NCBI GenBank assembly: GCA_010015805.1
Contig: ML978137.1
Coordinates: 62,001-126,000, forward strand
Length of the DNA: 64,000 nucleotides
From: Rhizodiscina lignyota
Lineage: Eukaryota > Ascomycota > Dothideomycetes > Aulographales > Rhizodiscinaceae
Reading direction: 5' to 3'
The position numbers and the translations under genes were made by a program. The notes under the pieces were generated by a model, which did not search any database, had not been told where the DNA came from, and worked only from the letters and a program-made list of their open reading frames with translations. This document shows positions 21,951 to 33,497 of this stretch, piece by piece (the stretch's first letter is position 1; every line of letters starts with the position of its first letter).

Positions 21951-24147
21951 ATGCAGAGGCCTAGAACCGGTCCAGATCCAGTCTCCTGTCAGTCATGTCG
22001 GTCGAAAAAGCTGAAATGTAATCGAGTCCAACCTTGCTCGAATTGCGCTGCTCGCGGCGTAACCTGCAACTTCGTCGTTCCGCCACAAAAACATACGGAG
22101 ACAACGTCTACCATACGCCACAATGAAGAACTTCTGGAACGTATTGAACGACTAGAATCCATTGTTCTACAGCCAAATTCTGTCCAGGCTCGTTCGAAAT
22201 ACAGCTTAGACAATAGTCGTCTCGTAACGCGACCTGCGATTCCCCAAGGCTCAGACGGTGTCGTAGATTCGGACGACCACCATGAGAGGGACCAAGATTC
22301 GCAATTACTTGAAAATGTAGGAACAAGAGAAGACCTGCTCGTATGTGCTTCAATGCTCAACGTACTTAAAGACTTGATACCTACAATTTCACTAACACTT
22401 GGGCAGCTTCCTCGTTTGTCGAATAGCTTAGTTTTTAAAATATGTGGTACGAACGGAATGCTTGAAGTACAAGCTTCCCTTAATCATCCTCACGTCGTTG
22501 TTGTGTTTCCGGCGTACAGAGTAGCGATTCAGCTTTTCCAGAGCTACGAGTCAAATCTGGACCACATGTGCCGCATCCTGCACATCCCTACTATCAGAGC
22601 CCTCATAAGGACCTTCTACCTTCAAATCAATCAAGGTGAATCTATTATCCTGGGGCAGGCTGCGCTGTTGCTTTCCATCTTCGCCATTGCTGCATTCTTC
22701 TACCAGCCTTCCGGGAACTCTGAAGTAGCGACCACGGAACAGAATGCCGTCCATCTCTCCAAAGTGTTCAGCAAGAGTGCGTTGGACGTGTTAGATCATT
22801 CGCGTCGAAACACTTCAGGCACTTTGGAAGACATTCAGGCTTATATTCTCTTGTCGTATGCTACTTACCATCTTGATGGATTCTCCGCAAGAGGTCGACT
22901 TCTGGAAACTATCGCTGCTTCTATTGCTCGGGACATGCGTTTGCATCGATTGGATGCAGGCAGAGAGCCTACCACTGAGACTGAGACTAACTTTCGAGTT
23001 CTAATTGATCTCGAAGTGAAACGGAGAGTTTTCTGGCATATAGCGTCGGCAGACTGGTGCGGCATCTCCTGAAAATCTCATTCATTACTTACTTCTCGGC
23101 AGGTTATTCTCAGCCATTTCTGGCCCACAAGAAGCGGCATACTTCATCCATCCAAATCAAATAAATGTCAGGCTTCCCAAAGACTGCAATGACGATGATA
23201 TTTCCTTGGGTGTGGACAACGAGTCAATGGTCGGACCGACCAGCATGAGTTATTTCCGAGAGAGAGTCCGACTCGCACATCTGTGCCGTGAAATAGTCGA
23301 CACTGTGCCGCCGGAGACATCGAAACTCATGCAAATGCCGTATGACCAGATCATAGCCCTGGATAAAAAGCTAGAGGATTATATTTCTACCTTGCCAGTA
23401 TTCTTCAGACCTGATCTCGAAAGTCGACAAAAGAGTAAAGCGCTTGAAACCGTGTTCCCAAACATACCAGTCATGCGAAATTGCCTTTCCAAAGCGGCTC
23501 ACACTAGACGATGCAAGCTACATCAAAAATTTCTACTTCGTCAATCGTATGATCCTCGTTACGCTTATTCGAGACGAGCATGCCTGGAGTCAGCACGCGC
23601 AGTCCTTCAGTACTTTGAAGATCTTCCAGGGAACGACTTTCCATCAACATCGACAGTGGCAGCTCGCATGGGAATAGCTATTCACCATATGCATCTCGCC
23701 CTGGTAGTGATGGTTATGGATTTATGCTTCAACAGAGATGAAGCAGACAGAGAAGAAATAAAGACAGAGGTCAAGGCAGCTCTGCGAAAGTTTGAGAATG
23801 CCAGAGATGTCTCACCGCTCCCAGATCGATTCTTGAGTTCCTTGTCGGACATGATGAGGAAGTATAATGTGCATCTCACGGATCCATCAACCCTCACAAC
23901 AAATCATGTTACCGGCTTTGTTCATGAAACCAAGCTTGACAACGACTGGTTATTGCAGCACTCTCAATTTGGACCGGGCATGGACCACACGGGTTATGCC
24001 CTGGAAACTCACTTCGACACCTCTTCCGACACATCTTTCAACGCCTCTTTTGGCGAGTTCTGGCAGATGGCAATTGAAAGCGAACCGAACCTCGATTCAG
24101 TTACCTGGGATAATCTGTTCTCTGCTCTCGATTCACAACCAATATGA
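21951..24147 (+). CDS. Zn2Cys6 transcription factor
   Basis: Two exons (21951-23056, 23103-24147; 46-nt intron) encode 716 aa. The Zn cluster is CQSCRSKKLKCNRVQPC followed by CAARGVTC (about residues 13-39) with six cysteines. A likely coiled-coil dimerisation helix follows (HNEELLERIERLESIVL, about residues 61-77). The fungal middle homology region spans roughly 200-480 and includes SARGRLLETIAASIARDMRLHRLD and RRVFWHIASADW. The ATG at 21951 is selected because it lies 12 codons before the cluster; an upstream in-frame extension from 21834 has no domain. The intron donor (GTGCGG) is weak but joining restores WLFSAISGPQEAAYFIHPNQ, a stretch expected in this subfamily. Likely nuclear regulator of the divergent DHA2 pump or of the local gene group. 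Confidence 0.87.
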
Positions 24148-25369
24148 GGCAATGGTAATGCTGCGGCTAGAGACTAAACATAAGATTACCTTTCCCTATA
24201 TCTCTATCGACTAAGATTGTACGTTTCCGCATGTTTATGGTTGCAGCAAGGTCGCTATGCCGAAAACGGAAATAACCCCCGAGAACCGCAACTTTCACTC
24301 TACCATTGAATCACGACGTCCAAAAATTACATTCTCGTAGCTATTATACCAGTACCTTCTACACATCCAACGTATTCTGCCTCAAAGTCGTCTTCCTTAA
24401 GAACCGCAAGCTCAACCATCAGTTGTGTCTTTACCCTGTCCCCCACGCAGCTCGCCACTCGGCCTGTAAAGCTTCTTCGAGAACACTCAAACTCAAGAAA
24501 AAAGCGAACTGGTTATTTTGCGCTTGCACCGTTTGAATGCCTTCAAGAGACATCTCTGGAAAAGGGGTGCCAGTCCATCTGGATTCTCGTGGAGCTCGGC
24601 GAATCTCAGGAGAAAGAACAAAGTGGGTGTGGTCATGTGGATTCTGGCATTCTTTTCGGCTTCGGTACAAAGGACCCGTATCCCGGGTGCCTTGCGCGCC
24701 CGGATTTTACGTGCAATTATCGAATTTCGGTGCATACCCCCTAACATGCCCCTATAAGTCCGGGTGCCCTAGTACCGGGCCGAGGAATGCCGTATCGACA
24801 AGGGGGATAAGATCGCAAAATTAGTCTCAGCGACTACGGTATAGCTGAATGATAGCTAGTATTTTCAATTGTCTGCTCGCTTTGCTTGAACCGGCAGCTG
24901 GGAGCTTTATACAAGTACACTGTGTGAGAGAGATATCCTTTTTCAGATCCTTTTCTAGAGATGTGAAGCATGAGTGGGTAAACGAGCTAAGCGATTGGCT
25001 TCGCTTAGGTCCGGGATATGGGGCGCTTCACCACCAATGGCTCGGTGCGTCGGTACCGAGATTTGCGTGCTTTTGCACCGAGAGCAATTCTCTTTCAACC
25101 TTTCTCCTGAAACCTAACATAACCTTTAAACAACTATCCACAAGAACAGTCTATTATAACACATAGACGCGCTCTCTACGACCTTGTATCTTTTTTCGCC
25201 CTTTTTTGTTTCCAATTCAACTTCTTTCTCTATTCTGACAAAGACTCTTTGACGTCCATGTCTCTTTGAGCTATGGCTTTCGCGTCGCCTGGCGGCATAT
25301 TTGAGCTGCTGAGCTCGCTTTTCGTCTGTCTCCATTCACTAAATCTGAATCTCTTTCTACAATTTCACT
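24148..25369. other. Gene-free region
   Basis: About 1.2 kb after the second regulator. It contains a GC-richer patch (24530-24800) with overlapping short frames on both strands and no recognisable product, then AT-rich sequence. No RNA gene, transposase or repeat was recognised. Confidence 0.45.
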
Positions 25370-25849
25370 ATGAAGTCAATCTTGAGCCTTGGAATAATTT
25401 CGACATACTGTTTCGCAGTTCTTGCTGCCCCACCTCCCCTGCACGCCTTCCGTTCGAAGGATAACTCGACCGCCAATCAAGACTTCATGAACCGCAGCGC
25501 TCTTCGCAGAAGTGACGCGTGCTCTACATGGCGAGGATTATGTCATAAGTATGCGCAGAATCCTTCTTATTATTCTAATGAGCTACAGAACTGCCATGTA
25601 TGGCATCGCGTCTGCAAGCAGCTCTCGTCGCCAGCCGCATCAGCGCATGAATCGAAAGTCACACATGCGCCGTGCCCGACCGCAGGAGGCGAACAGTTTT
25701 CTACTAGTCTCAAATTTTACACCGTCTCTGGCAAACTTCTGGTCCAGCCAATCCTCTTTCAAACGACCTATTCCACGACATGGCAGGCTAGAACACACAA
25801 GGTGACGCGAACAGCAATAGATGTGGCACCAGCAAAGAGGACACCATAA
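25370..25849 (+). CDS. Small secreted cysteine-containing protein (effector-like, unknown)
   Basis: Single open frame of 159 aa. The first 20 residues (MKSILSLGIISTYCFAVLAA) form a clear signal peptide with an AxA-type cleavage region followed by prolines. The mature part has two copies of a C-x2-W-x3-C motif: C51-STW-RGL-C58 and C75-HVW-HRV-C82, plus Cys102. No known domain is recognised. The gene lies alone in a gene-poor stretch. Small size, secretion signal and paired cysteines suggest a secreted protein such as a candidate effector, or a wall-associated peptide. The end of the reading frame (after about residue 110) is less protein-like, so an unrecognised intron or a different 3' end is possible. 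Confidence 0.5.
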   Translation: MKSILSLGIISTYCFAVLAAPPPLHAFRSKDNSTANQDFMNRSALRRSDACSTWRGLCHKYAQNPSYYSNELQNCHVWHRVCKQLSSPAASAHESKVTHAPCPTAGGEQFSTSLKFYTVSGKLLVQPILFQTTYSTTWQARTHKVTRTAIDVAPAKRTP

Positions 25850-27360
25850 AAAGCCAAACTCAATTGGGACCCGGACTAATATCCGACTGGCCTGGGGAAG
25901 TGCTGAGATGGCCGCTGCTTCTTGTCTTTCGAGCGTACTTGTTTTTCTTCGTTGCATCATCTCTAGCAAATAATGGACGTCCAGTTCTTTAACAATGGCT
26001 TCCTGATTCACCGAGACCTGCTCGGCGCCTGTACCGCTCTCATTCGGTCTAGTTTCCTTCTTCGGAGAATGCATACTGCTTCGCTGCGCTCTGTAATCGG
26101 CTCGCCTCATTGCCCCTCTTCATCCAAAAACCATGCCGCACTTTGACCGCGGTCCTCTCATTCAGACTCTTCTGGACACCGTCTTTATCACCGGACCGTT
26201 CCTCGGGTTGACTTGTTTGAATTTATTCAGTGCACTTTTGGCAATGTCTTCCTTGTCTTGATGTTGGGCGATAGCTCAGGCCAGCTTGCCAGTGATGCCT
26301 GGAATCGAGCCGTCAATTAATTTAGATGCTGAGAAGAAGTTGAACGAGAATCACAGAGATGTACCTTGCTGTCACTCAAGATTAGATGTCAATTTTCAAA
26401 TACTAAAGACGTAATATGAAGTCATATCACGGATCTCCAACACTTGACGTGATGGGTATGGTCGTCAGAGTTCTCACCCAACTGTGGAATATAGTCATCG
26501 TCTTGTGAGATCAACTTGATCTAGGTGAGAAATAATTCCATGACGCGCAATGGTGGGGCTCAACAGTCAGTAACGTGTACGATAGGGTTTCCACTTGAAA
26601 GTAAATTCAATTTGATATCATATAGAGTCCATTCGCGACTGATAACACAGTCAGAAGAGTTTATCCATGGTGCGCAAGCGCAACGGAGCGACTCGGTCAA
26701 TTTGTATCGGCAAAATTATCCAAAATTTCGAATCGGCACAGAGCGGTATGTTAGATAGCAAATCCAATTTAACTGGTCTCAGGACGGTACGCGGAGCTCC
26801 ATCATCCACTTGCACTACCTACTTCAGGGTTGAAGGCCAACGCCAAGATCGATCTAAGCCATGAAGTCCTAGCAACATGAAGAGGGGTCAAATAGAATAA
26901 GCCTTAGGAGCTAGAAATAAGGTTGGCCAAGCAATCCAAGCATGTACGGTGTTCCTTCTTAACGATTAATCAGCATTCCGAGGGTAGCTGGTTGATATCA
27001 TTGGGAAAAAATTGCCAGATGTTCAGTCTCTGGCACCTCGCAATATTTGTCATCTTTCATTGCTTATCTTTCATCTGCATACGCCATTTCTTAGTGTCTG
27101 AGGTACGTTGTTACGAGTAATTGCTACAGTTCTAACAAAAAGAGGGGTCATGAAAGACTAATGATAACCTAATGTTTCCAAGATAGACACCCCTTTCTAT
27201 GAAAAGATTTGACGAACACTGAGACCAATATATGAGCAGCTGTGGCCTGTCTTGTTCTTTTACCTACGTCGTCGACAGAGTGCTCGTTGCTGATATTTTC
27301 TTATGACTTCTTCTCACCTACTCACTCATATGCTCATGCGCTCCGACTTCTTACAATAAC
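25850..27360. other. Gene-poor AT-rich region
   Basis: About 1.5 kb with only short frames on both strands and no recognisable domain. Base composition is visibly AT-richer than the flanking coding regions. It could hold an old degraded element, but no terminal repeats, reverse transcriptase or transposase motifs were seen. Confidence 0.45.
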
Positions 27361-28706
27361 ATGTCCACTTCTCCTCCGATCCATGCACCTTGGGGCTACG
27401 AGTACCTATCGTCGGAGAAAGAAGCTTATGGAATATGGATAGCCCAGATTATGTTAAGCATCTCACTGTACGTTTGGTGCCGAGGGCGATGAAGCCGGAT
27501 TGAACTTGAGTCCTGACTGAGTTTCTTCGTCTAGGGGAGGATACACGTGGGAGGTCAGTTTAGTATCTATATAACCTATCAACTCTCAGCTAAATAGGTT
27601 ATGCAGTACGGTTCTCTCTTTCTATGCGGACTGCAAATTTGTTTTCCGCCGACGATTCAATCATGTCACCTGCCTTTACATTACAAACAGGTAACATCTG
27701 TGTGTGAAATACATTTATTGTGCTCCCTAATTGATAGTCCTATAGAGTTTCAGCTATTTTGTGCCTCTATGGCCTATTCTTCTTCAACCTCTCTACGACC
27801 GTGGACTGTGCCGTGATAAATAAGATGAGTACAGTCACAGAGAGCATTATGCAGCTCACATCAGCAGCTCTACTCTTAATAAGGTTGGTTGCTAGGCTTA
27901 ACAGTCCCTGATTATGCCTTTGCTGATAACAGTATTAGAGTATGGGTATTATACAAGGACCAAAAACATGTCTCCGTGGCCATGTTCCTGTTGATGTGAG
28001 TCCTCATTCCAGCTTTAATCTTGACTCTCTTGATAGGAAGTAACACAGGTTCCCCGGTCCGATCTTGGGTATAATCGCTTGGGCTCCTCTCAGAATCACG
28101 GAGTATCCACATAATAGTGGGTGCAGCTATATTGATATTCCACCGTCGTGGTACTACCTCCCGTTTGTGTTTCAGGCCGCCTTTGACCTCTTGGTATTCT
28201 TGTTATGCATAATCAAGGTTCGTTAACAGCGATGCGCTCTCCATTATTATATGATCAGATCATAAAAACTAATCCATACGGGAAACTCTGCAGCTCGTGA
28301 TCCTGTCCGGCGTTTCGCTTTGGACCCTAAAATCTCAATCATCCGGTGCTGTAAACAAAATCAGCCATGAATTCTTACGAGGCGGTGTAGGCGATTTTTC
28401 CCTTCTCTCCTAAAGCGCTTTGTGCTTGTTACTGACGACTTGACTTCCACTCTACAGTTCGTATATTACCTCCCAAACATACTCGTCCAGATCGTGACAA
28501 TGATCTTCATCTTCACACAGGAGTTTCCTCTCCAACTGATCACATCATCGACGGCGGATGCAATTGCGTCTGCTCAAGCGCTGAGAATTACGCGGAAACT
28601 GTGGGAGGCAAGCCAGTGGCAGCAGAACGATCTGAGATTGCCGCACATTGGCGATGACACAACCAAATCGGAGGAAGACGTGGAGGTAAATAATGTGACA
28701 GTGTGA
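27361..28706 (+). CDS. Seven-TM integral membrane protein (DUF6533-like architecture)
   Basis: Eight exons were pieced together: 27361-27467, 27535-27546, 27607-27690, 27746-27883, 27933-27995, 28049-28217, 28294-28386, 28458-28706; total 304 aa, all phases compatible. About seven hydrophobic helices alternate with short loops. Landmarks are FYADCKFVFRRRFNHV, then LYITNRVSAIL, SIRVWVLYKDQKHV, and FLRGGFVYYLPNILVQIV with FTQEFPLQL before a hydrophilic C-terminal tail. This order (N-terminal YDxxLTF-like segment, RVxALY-like helix, FLRDGxxYF-like helix) resembles DUF6533 membrane proteins, which I know mainly from basidiomycetes. Function is unknown in the family. Exon 2 is only 12 nt and its GTGGGA donor is weak, so that junction is the least certain. 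Convergent with the amino-acid permease. Confidence 0.6.
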
Positions 28707-28813
28707 CAGTTAGATGCATCATAATCTTTCTTTTCTTGATGCAGATTGAGATGAACCAATATCAAATATTGGTTAGCAGATACTCGACTCATCTCATTCT
28801 CCAAATACTCCCC

Positions 28814-31090
28814 TCATTTCTTCAAAGTGATCGGTTCCTCCTCAACCTCGAGCTCGCGTCCGTGACGGTGGACAAGTCGACCAGTCACATCATGCTCATC
28901 GTCCCATTGAGCGACATCTTCGTCCCGAACTCTGACCAATTTATGCGTCACAGCCCCATCGCCCAAATCCTCGTAGGTTTGCCTGATCTTGTACTTCCCG
29001 AGCTTGGGGAGCAGACCGATCCACACCCAATAGTAGACGGAGCAAAAGACAATACTGTGGAGTCGCTCTGTTAGCTTGTTGCCCAGCCCATTACTGAGGC
29101 AATGGAAGTTATGATAAAGCATATTAAACTCACATCCCAACGCCGGTCGCGACATAGGTCGCATACCAGAAGCTCACATCTCCTCCAGTAGCGCCAGTAC
29201 TGGGCGGATACCATGGCATTATAAGCATGTACAGATTTGCGATTATGGTGAAGTAGATGGCAATATCCCATGCGCAGAAATCGGCTGATGGAAGTCCGAC
29301 ACGCTTACGGCGCCAGCGAAGAGCAAGAAGCCCGGTTGCGAGAGTAAAGTTGAAAAAGTTCACAGGATAAACACTCAGGTCCACCACTAGGAGCAGTAAA
29401 GTCAGTAAGAAGAAGCACATTGCTTTAATGGTGAGCATCAACTAACCGAAATTGAATGCATCCCCAGCCGGCGGTGCCAGAATCATCAACATGGTAAGGG
29501 CCTATTTGACAGAGTATGGGCCTAGTGGAGTCCCAAAGGGTCGAGTGGAGGTCCAAAATTTGGTCCATGGAAGGACGCCTTGCCTGGAAAACCCGTTATC
29601 TGATACTGGCGCACGGCAGGCAATCTGACGACTCTCGAAGACGAAATGACAAACCTTCCACATTCACGAATTGTTCGGGATTGCCCAATCAGCACCGCGA
29701 CCAAGTTTCCAAATGCGCTAACACATATCAGAAAATTAAGTCCCTTAGAAGCGGCGGTGCCACCAAAGACGTTCTGGAAGAAAATGCTGGCGGCAACAAC
29801 TTTCGACTCCAGAATCTCTGTTTTTGTTGCGGCGGAGAAGTAGGCAATGTTGGCCAAAATATAGAGGATCGTAACGATGACCAAACTCAGAGGAGCGCTC
29901 CATCTGAGTGTTTTGACCGGATTCTGGGATAATTTAGCGTCATCCGCAACATCGATGCCGCTTACAGTGAAAAAAGGGACAAATATTCAGCTTACCCTGA
30001 CTTCATTGACCACATTGAAAGCGTTCTCGTAGCCCGCATAAGAAAATATTATCTTCACCATGGCATTTGTGGCTCCATATGGCGTCGCGTCTGAAGTTCC
30101 GTTAAACGCGTCCCGGAAGTTTGCGGTCGGATCTTTGACCGAAGTATGGCCACCAAGGACAACCAGGCCGGTGATTCCTATGCTTCACGATGTTAATGTG
30201 GCGCAAGGGAAACTCGCGTCAGTATGGAAGAGCACATACAATATCAGCGTGATAAGTTTGATAAAACCAATCACGTTGGCAGCCCTCAGAGACCATCGAG
30301 TGTTGAAAACAACCACTAATTGACAGTGCGTCAGTACCATTGAGTAGAAAGTTTCTTCAGAAAGTAGATGCTCACGTAGAAAGGCAACTGTATATCCCGC
30401 AACTGCAACTCCTTTCTGCTGCCAAGCAGTCGGAGTGGTTCCACCGAGTTTGTAGAGGTATTGCGCCAGCACTGGAAGGTACATTTTAGTGAACGGACAC
30501 ATAGGTGCCTGGGGAACTTACCAATTGCATTACTGCTGCTAAACGACAAGATAACCGTTTGGACCGCAAAGACTGTCGGGAAGAAGTACCTCGGACGCGG
30601 ATAGGCCTGCTCGAGGTAGACAACTTCAGACCCAGAGCGACTGGGGAAATGTGCAGCAAATTCGAGGTATACTGCCAGCAAGCATAACGAAATGATAAAT
30701 CCAATGACCCAGTAGAATAAGGCAAGTCCAACAGACCCTGCACCCGCCAGGATGGTTGATGCTAGGACAGATCAGTCAACAGTCCGGACAGGAGAGTTTG
30801 AACTGGATTGTCTTACGAGTAGAGAAGATTCCGGTTCCGACCATCTTGCTCAAATTCAAGAAAATTACGGTGACCCATCCGACGGAGTAGCCAAGAGGAG
30901 ACTTGCTCTCAACCGGAGCACCGCTAGCCTCCTGATACGTTGGCTTGGAGGTATTTTCACCGGACGCGCCAGTGAACTGTAGGCTGCCATCGGTGAGGAC
31001 AGTCTGGTCGGGCAAAGAATCAGGGGTGCCCGACTCAGTGGCCTCAACCTTGGGATCTGCCTGTCTGGAGATGAAATTCAAGAAAGCCAT
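28814..31090 (-). pseudogene. Mup1/LAT-type amino-acid (methionine-like) permease with in-frame TAG
   Basis: Nine exons (31090-30817, 30761-30522, 30471-30376, 30315-30240, 30182-29996, 29923-29655, 29583-29447, 29386-29134, 29054-28814) sum to 1773 nt, 590 codons plus stop. The protein is a 12-helix APC-family permease resembling yeast high-affinity methionine permease Mup1: SKMVGTGIFSTPSTILA in helix 1, GSEVVYLEQAYPRPR, SYAGYENAFNVVNEVRNPVKTLR, then QGVLPWTKFWTSTRPFGTPLGPY. Codon TAG at 29504-29502 interrupts the next helix (SVK-stop-ALTMLMILAPPAGDAFNF), where relatives carry Trp (TGG). All splice sites and the remaining frame are intact, and no alternative splice removes the stop. It is therefore a recent pseudogene, a sequencing error, or a truncated protein lacking the last helices. 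Confidence 0.75.
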
Positions 31091-32245
31091 GATGGATCCA
31101 ACGAGAAGGATGCCTAGTGTCACTGGTACCACAGGATGACAAGAAGGGCGTCCAACACTGGTTCTGGCGTGGTTCAGCGATGTCTAGGGTTTATGAGCAC
31201 CAGTATTTCGGTGCCAGGCCAGTGTACTATTTGAAAGCTGGATTGCACCATATCGCAGTTTTCCAGCTTTGCTGGTCTAATTGCGCCATAATTGGATGCA
31301 ACCTAAGCGTGCCATTTGGTAAGGGAAATCTCTCGACGATCTTGTGAGCTCCCAAATGAAGCAGGTGCGTGGGATGTATCGAAGTGATGTTAGATGTTCG
31401 CTCTATTGCACCTTGGGAAAGTGTAACCACAGGCCTGTCAAGCGAGTGGCTTTTCGGTTTAACATCTTTTCGTGAAACCATGCATGGCGAAGGTATTTTG
31501 GAATTTCGGTTCTTCTTGATGATCTCCGCGGTGATAGCTTTGACAAAGCTTTGGTCTCTACGAAGCGAAGTTAGCTATGTTTGTAAGCCCTAACCGTGTA
31601 AACATGGAGTTTCTTCTTAAAGCCACACCCAAAGGAACGTCCAATTTTTCCATTTTACCCTGTGTGTTACAGTAATTCGATCTTTATTTTCAAAGGAATA
31701 ACAGGGAATAAATAAACTATGAAGTGATTTTATCGTAGTTTAGCATTAGTTTCGAACTCGAATCGCAGAGGCTTTGATGGCGTGCTTACAGGAATAGATC
31801 GCGTCTGCATATGATGTGCTGAAAACAGGCGGTGCCAACCACCAGCCGCATAAAGCCACAGCCTGATCGCAGCGTAAATAAGCGATCATTGAACTCTTGA
31901 AAGCAAACTTCCAAGTATGCGCTCCACACCAGCTCGATATCTTTTTGCAAATACTTTCACCACCCCAAGCCAAGACGCCCCGCTGTTTCCGAGCCGTTTG
32001 GCCGGCGCAGCCCGATAATTGGCGTTTTCTTGACTTTGAAGACAACGCAGAAATAGACCAGGGAGGTTCCGGCGATCTTTCGGGTCTAACTGGAGCCGGA
32101 GTGTCATCTGGGTGGTGAAAGGGTTGAAGAAACTTAAGAGTGGGTGTATGATTTCAATGAGAAATAGAGAAACAAGACATGGAGTTAAAGAGGGCCTCAG
32201 GTATTTCGTATTGATGTGACCAACATACAGTGGATTATTCTTCGT
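31091..32245. other. Intergenic region, permease promoter to phosphoesterase 3' end
   Basis: About 1.15 kb. Short frames (31369-31593, 31746-32045) carry no recognisable product. An AT-rich stretch lies at 31620-31750. No RNA gene or repeat was recognised. Confidence 0.45.
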
Positions 32246-33497
32246 CTACGTAAACGTGTCTGCGACAGCAGGATACTCATCCGTGCCGTATGTCGCATTC
32301 AACGTCACACGTCCAGACACCGTCCCGTCTTCGAGCCTCACCCAGCTCTCGACCGCCTTCTTCGCCAACAGCTTCTGATCCAACACGACTTGCCGCGAGC
32401 CTCTGGTCCAGGTTCCATACCCGCCATATCCGGTGTGTCGTCCGAAGCACAAGTTCAACCCATTACCGGCGAAGTCCATTCCTGGGAGTTTCGAATCCCA
32501 CTTGTTGCACCAGTCGTCTCCGTGATCGTGGCCGCTGAAGGTGGCAATCAGGCCCTTGATGCCGAGCATTGCCTTCATGAAGGGAATATCTTGGCCGGTG
32601 TAGTTGAACGTCACGCCTTGGACGTCGCCCTGCCCACTCGTCAAACCCTGTTGTGCGAGCGGATTGTCGTCATTGATTCCGGGCTCGCGATGCGGGTCAA
32701 CGCCCCGGTTTTGGAACGCAAGCATCGCATTTACGGGAATGTGATAGAAAGCCAAAGACGGGATTGTCTTTCGATACCGCGACACCAGCTGAGCATTCGT
32801 CTTCGTGAACCACTCCGCTACGGATTCGTCAACCCAGTTTGGCTGCGGAACTTCGTCGCCGTTTGATTGGGTTTCCTGGAAATAGTTGCCACCACGGCTG
32901 TCGAAGAACCAGAGAATCACTTCCGGCACCTCCTCATGGCCGTAGCCACTTTTCCCACCATATGGGTAGACCGGGAGGTAGTAGTTTGAAACCGCGGCGT
33001 CTTTACTCTCAAACATTGGCTTGGTCAAAGCATAGGGATATCTCTGTTCGCGCGCGAGGATGCCACTCCTGGAGAGGTTGAAGTCGCTGTCATGGTTACC
33101 GTAAGTCGAAGCCCAGAGCAATTTGCGCTGCACCAGCGGAGCGACAATCTTGTCGACATAGTGCGTTGAATTGTGCAGATACGTGTTCTCGCCGGTAATC
33201 AGATCGCCATTCAGGACGACAAGCTGCGGAAATTCCTTGTCCAAGACCTCGTTCATCACACGTGTTGTATTGATGTCCTGCACCGGACCCCAATCGAGGT
33301 TTTCGGCTGTACGACTATTAGCTGCGTCTAGATGTACAAGCTTGAAAATTTTCCGCACCTTCGCCATAATGCAGGTCATTGAAAACACTAATTTGGAAAG
33401 TGCCATCGCGACTGAACCTCAGTGTCTTGTCGACCGCTGGAGCGGCGAAAGCTCCAAGGGCCAGAAGCTGGACGACGAAGCACGTAATGGCGGACAT
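32246..33497 (-). CDS. Secreted calcineurin-like phosphoesterase (Dcr2-like)
   Basis: Two exons (33497-33359, 33327-32246; 31-nt intron) give 406 aa. The N-terminus MSAITCFVVQLLALGAFAAPA is a signal peptide. Metallophosphatase motifs are in order: FNDLHYGE (D-x-H), LNGDLITGEN (GD), TYGNHDSDF (GNHD), AFYHIPVNA, and FSGHDHGDDW (GHDH). The spacing and sequence resemble fungal Dcr2-type and purple-phosphatase-related phosphoesterases; Dcr2 in yeast acts on Sic1 and Ire1, but a secreted enzyme here more likely acts on extracellular phosphoesters. The intron is unusually short, yet joining gives GEDAANSRTAENLDWGPVQD, the expected continuous motif; without splicing the frame would be different. Many N-glycosylation sites fit secretion. 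The substrate is unknown. Confidence 0.82.

Noticed and set aside
24430-24830. Possible transposon remnant in the GC-richer patch after the second regulator
   Set aside because: No terminal repeats, target-site duplication or transposase motif could be found.
28422-28706. Separate 94-aa ORF
   Set aside because: Explained as the last exon of the seven-TM gene once spliced.
31741-31800. tRNA-like T-arm (TTTCGAACTCGAATC) near 31750
   Set aside because: No matching D-arm, anticodon arm or acceptor stem around it.
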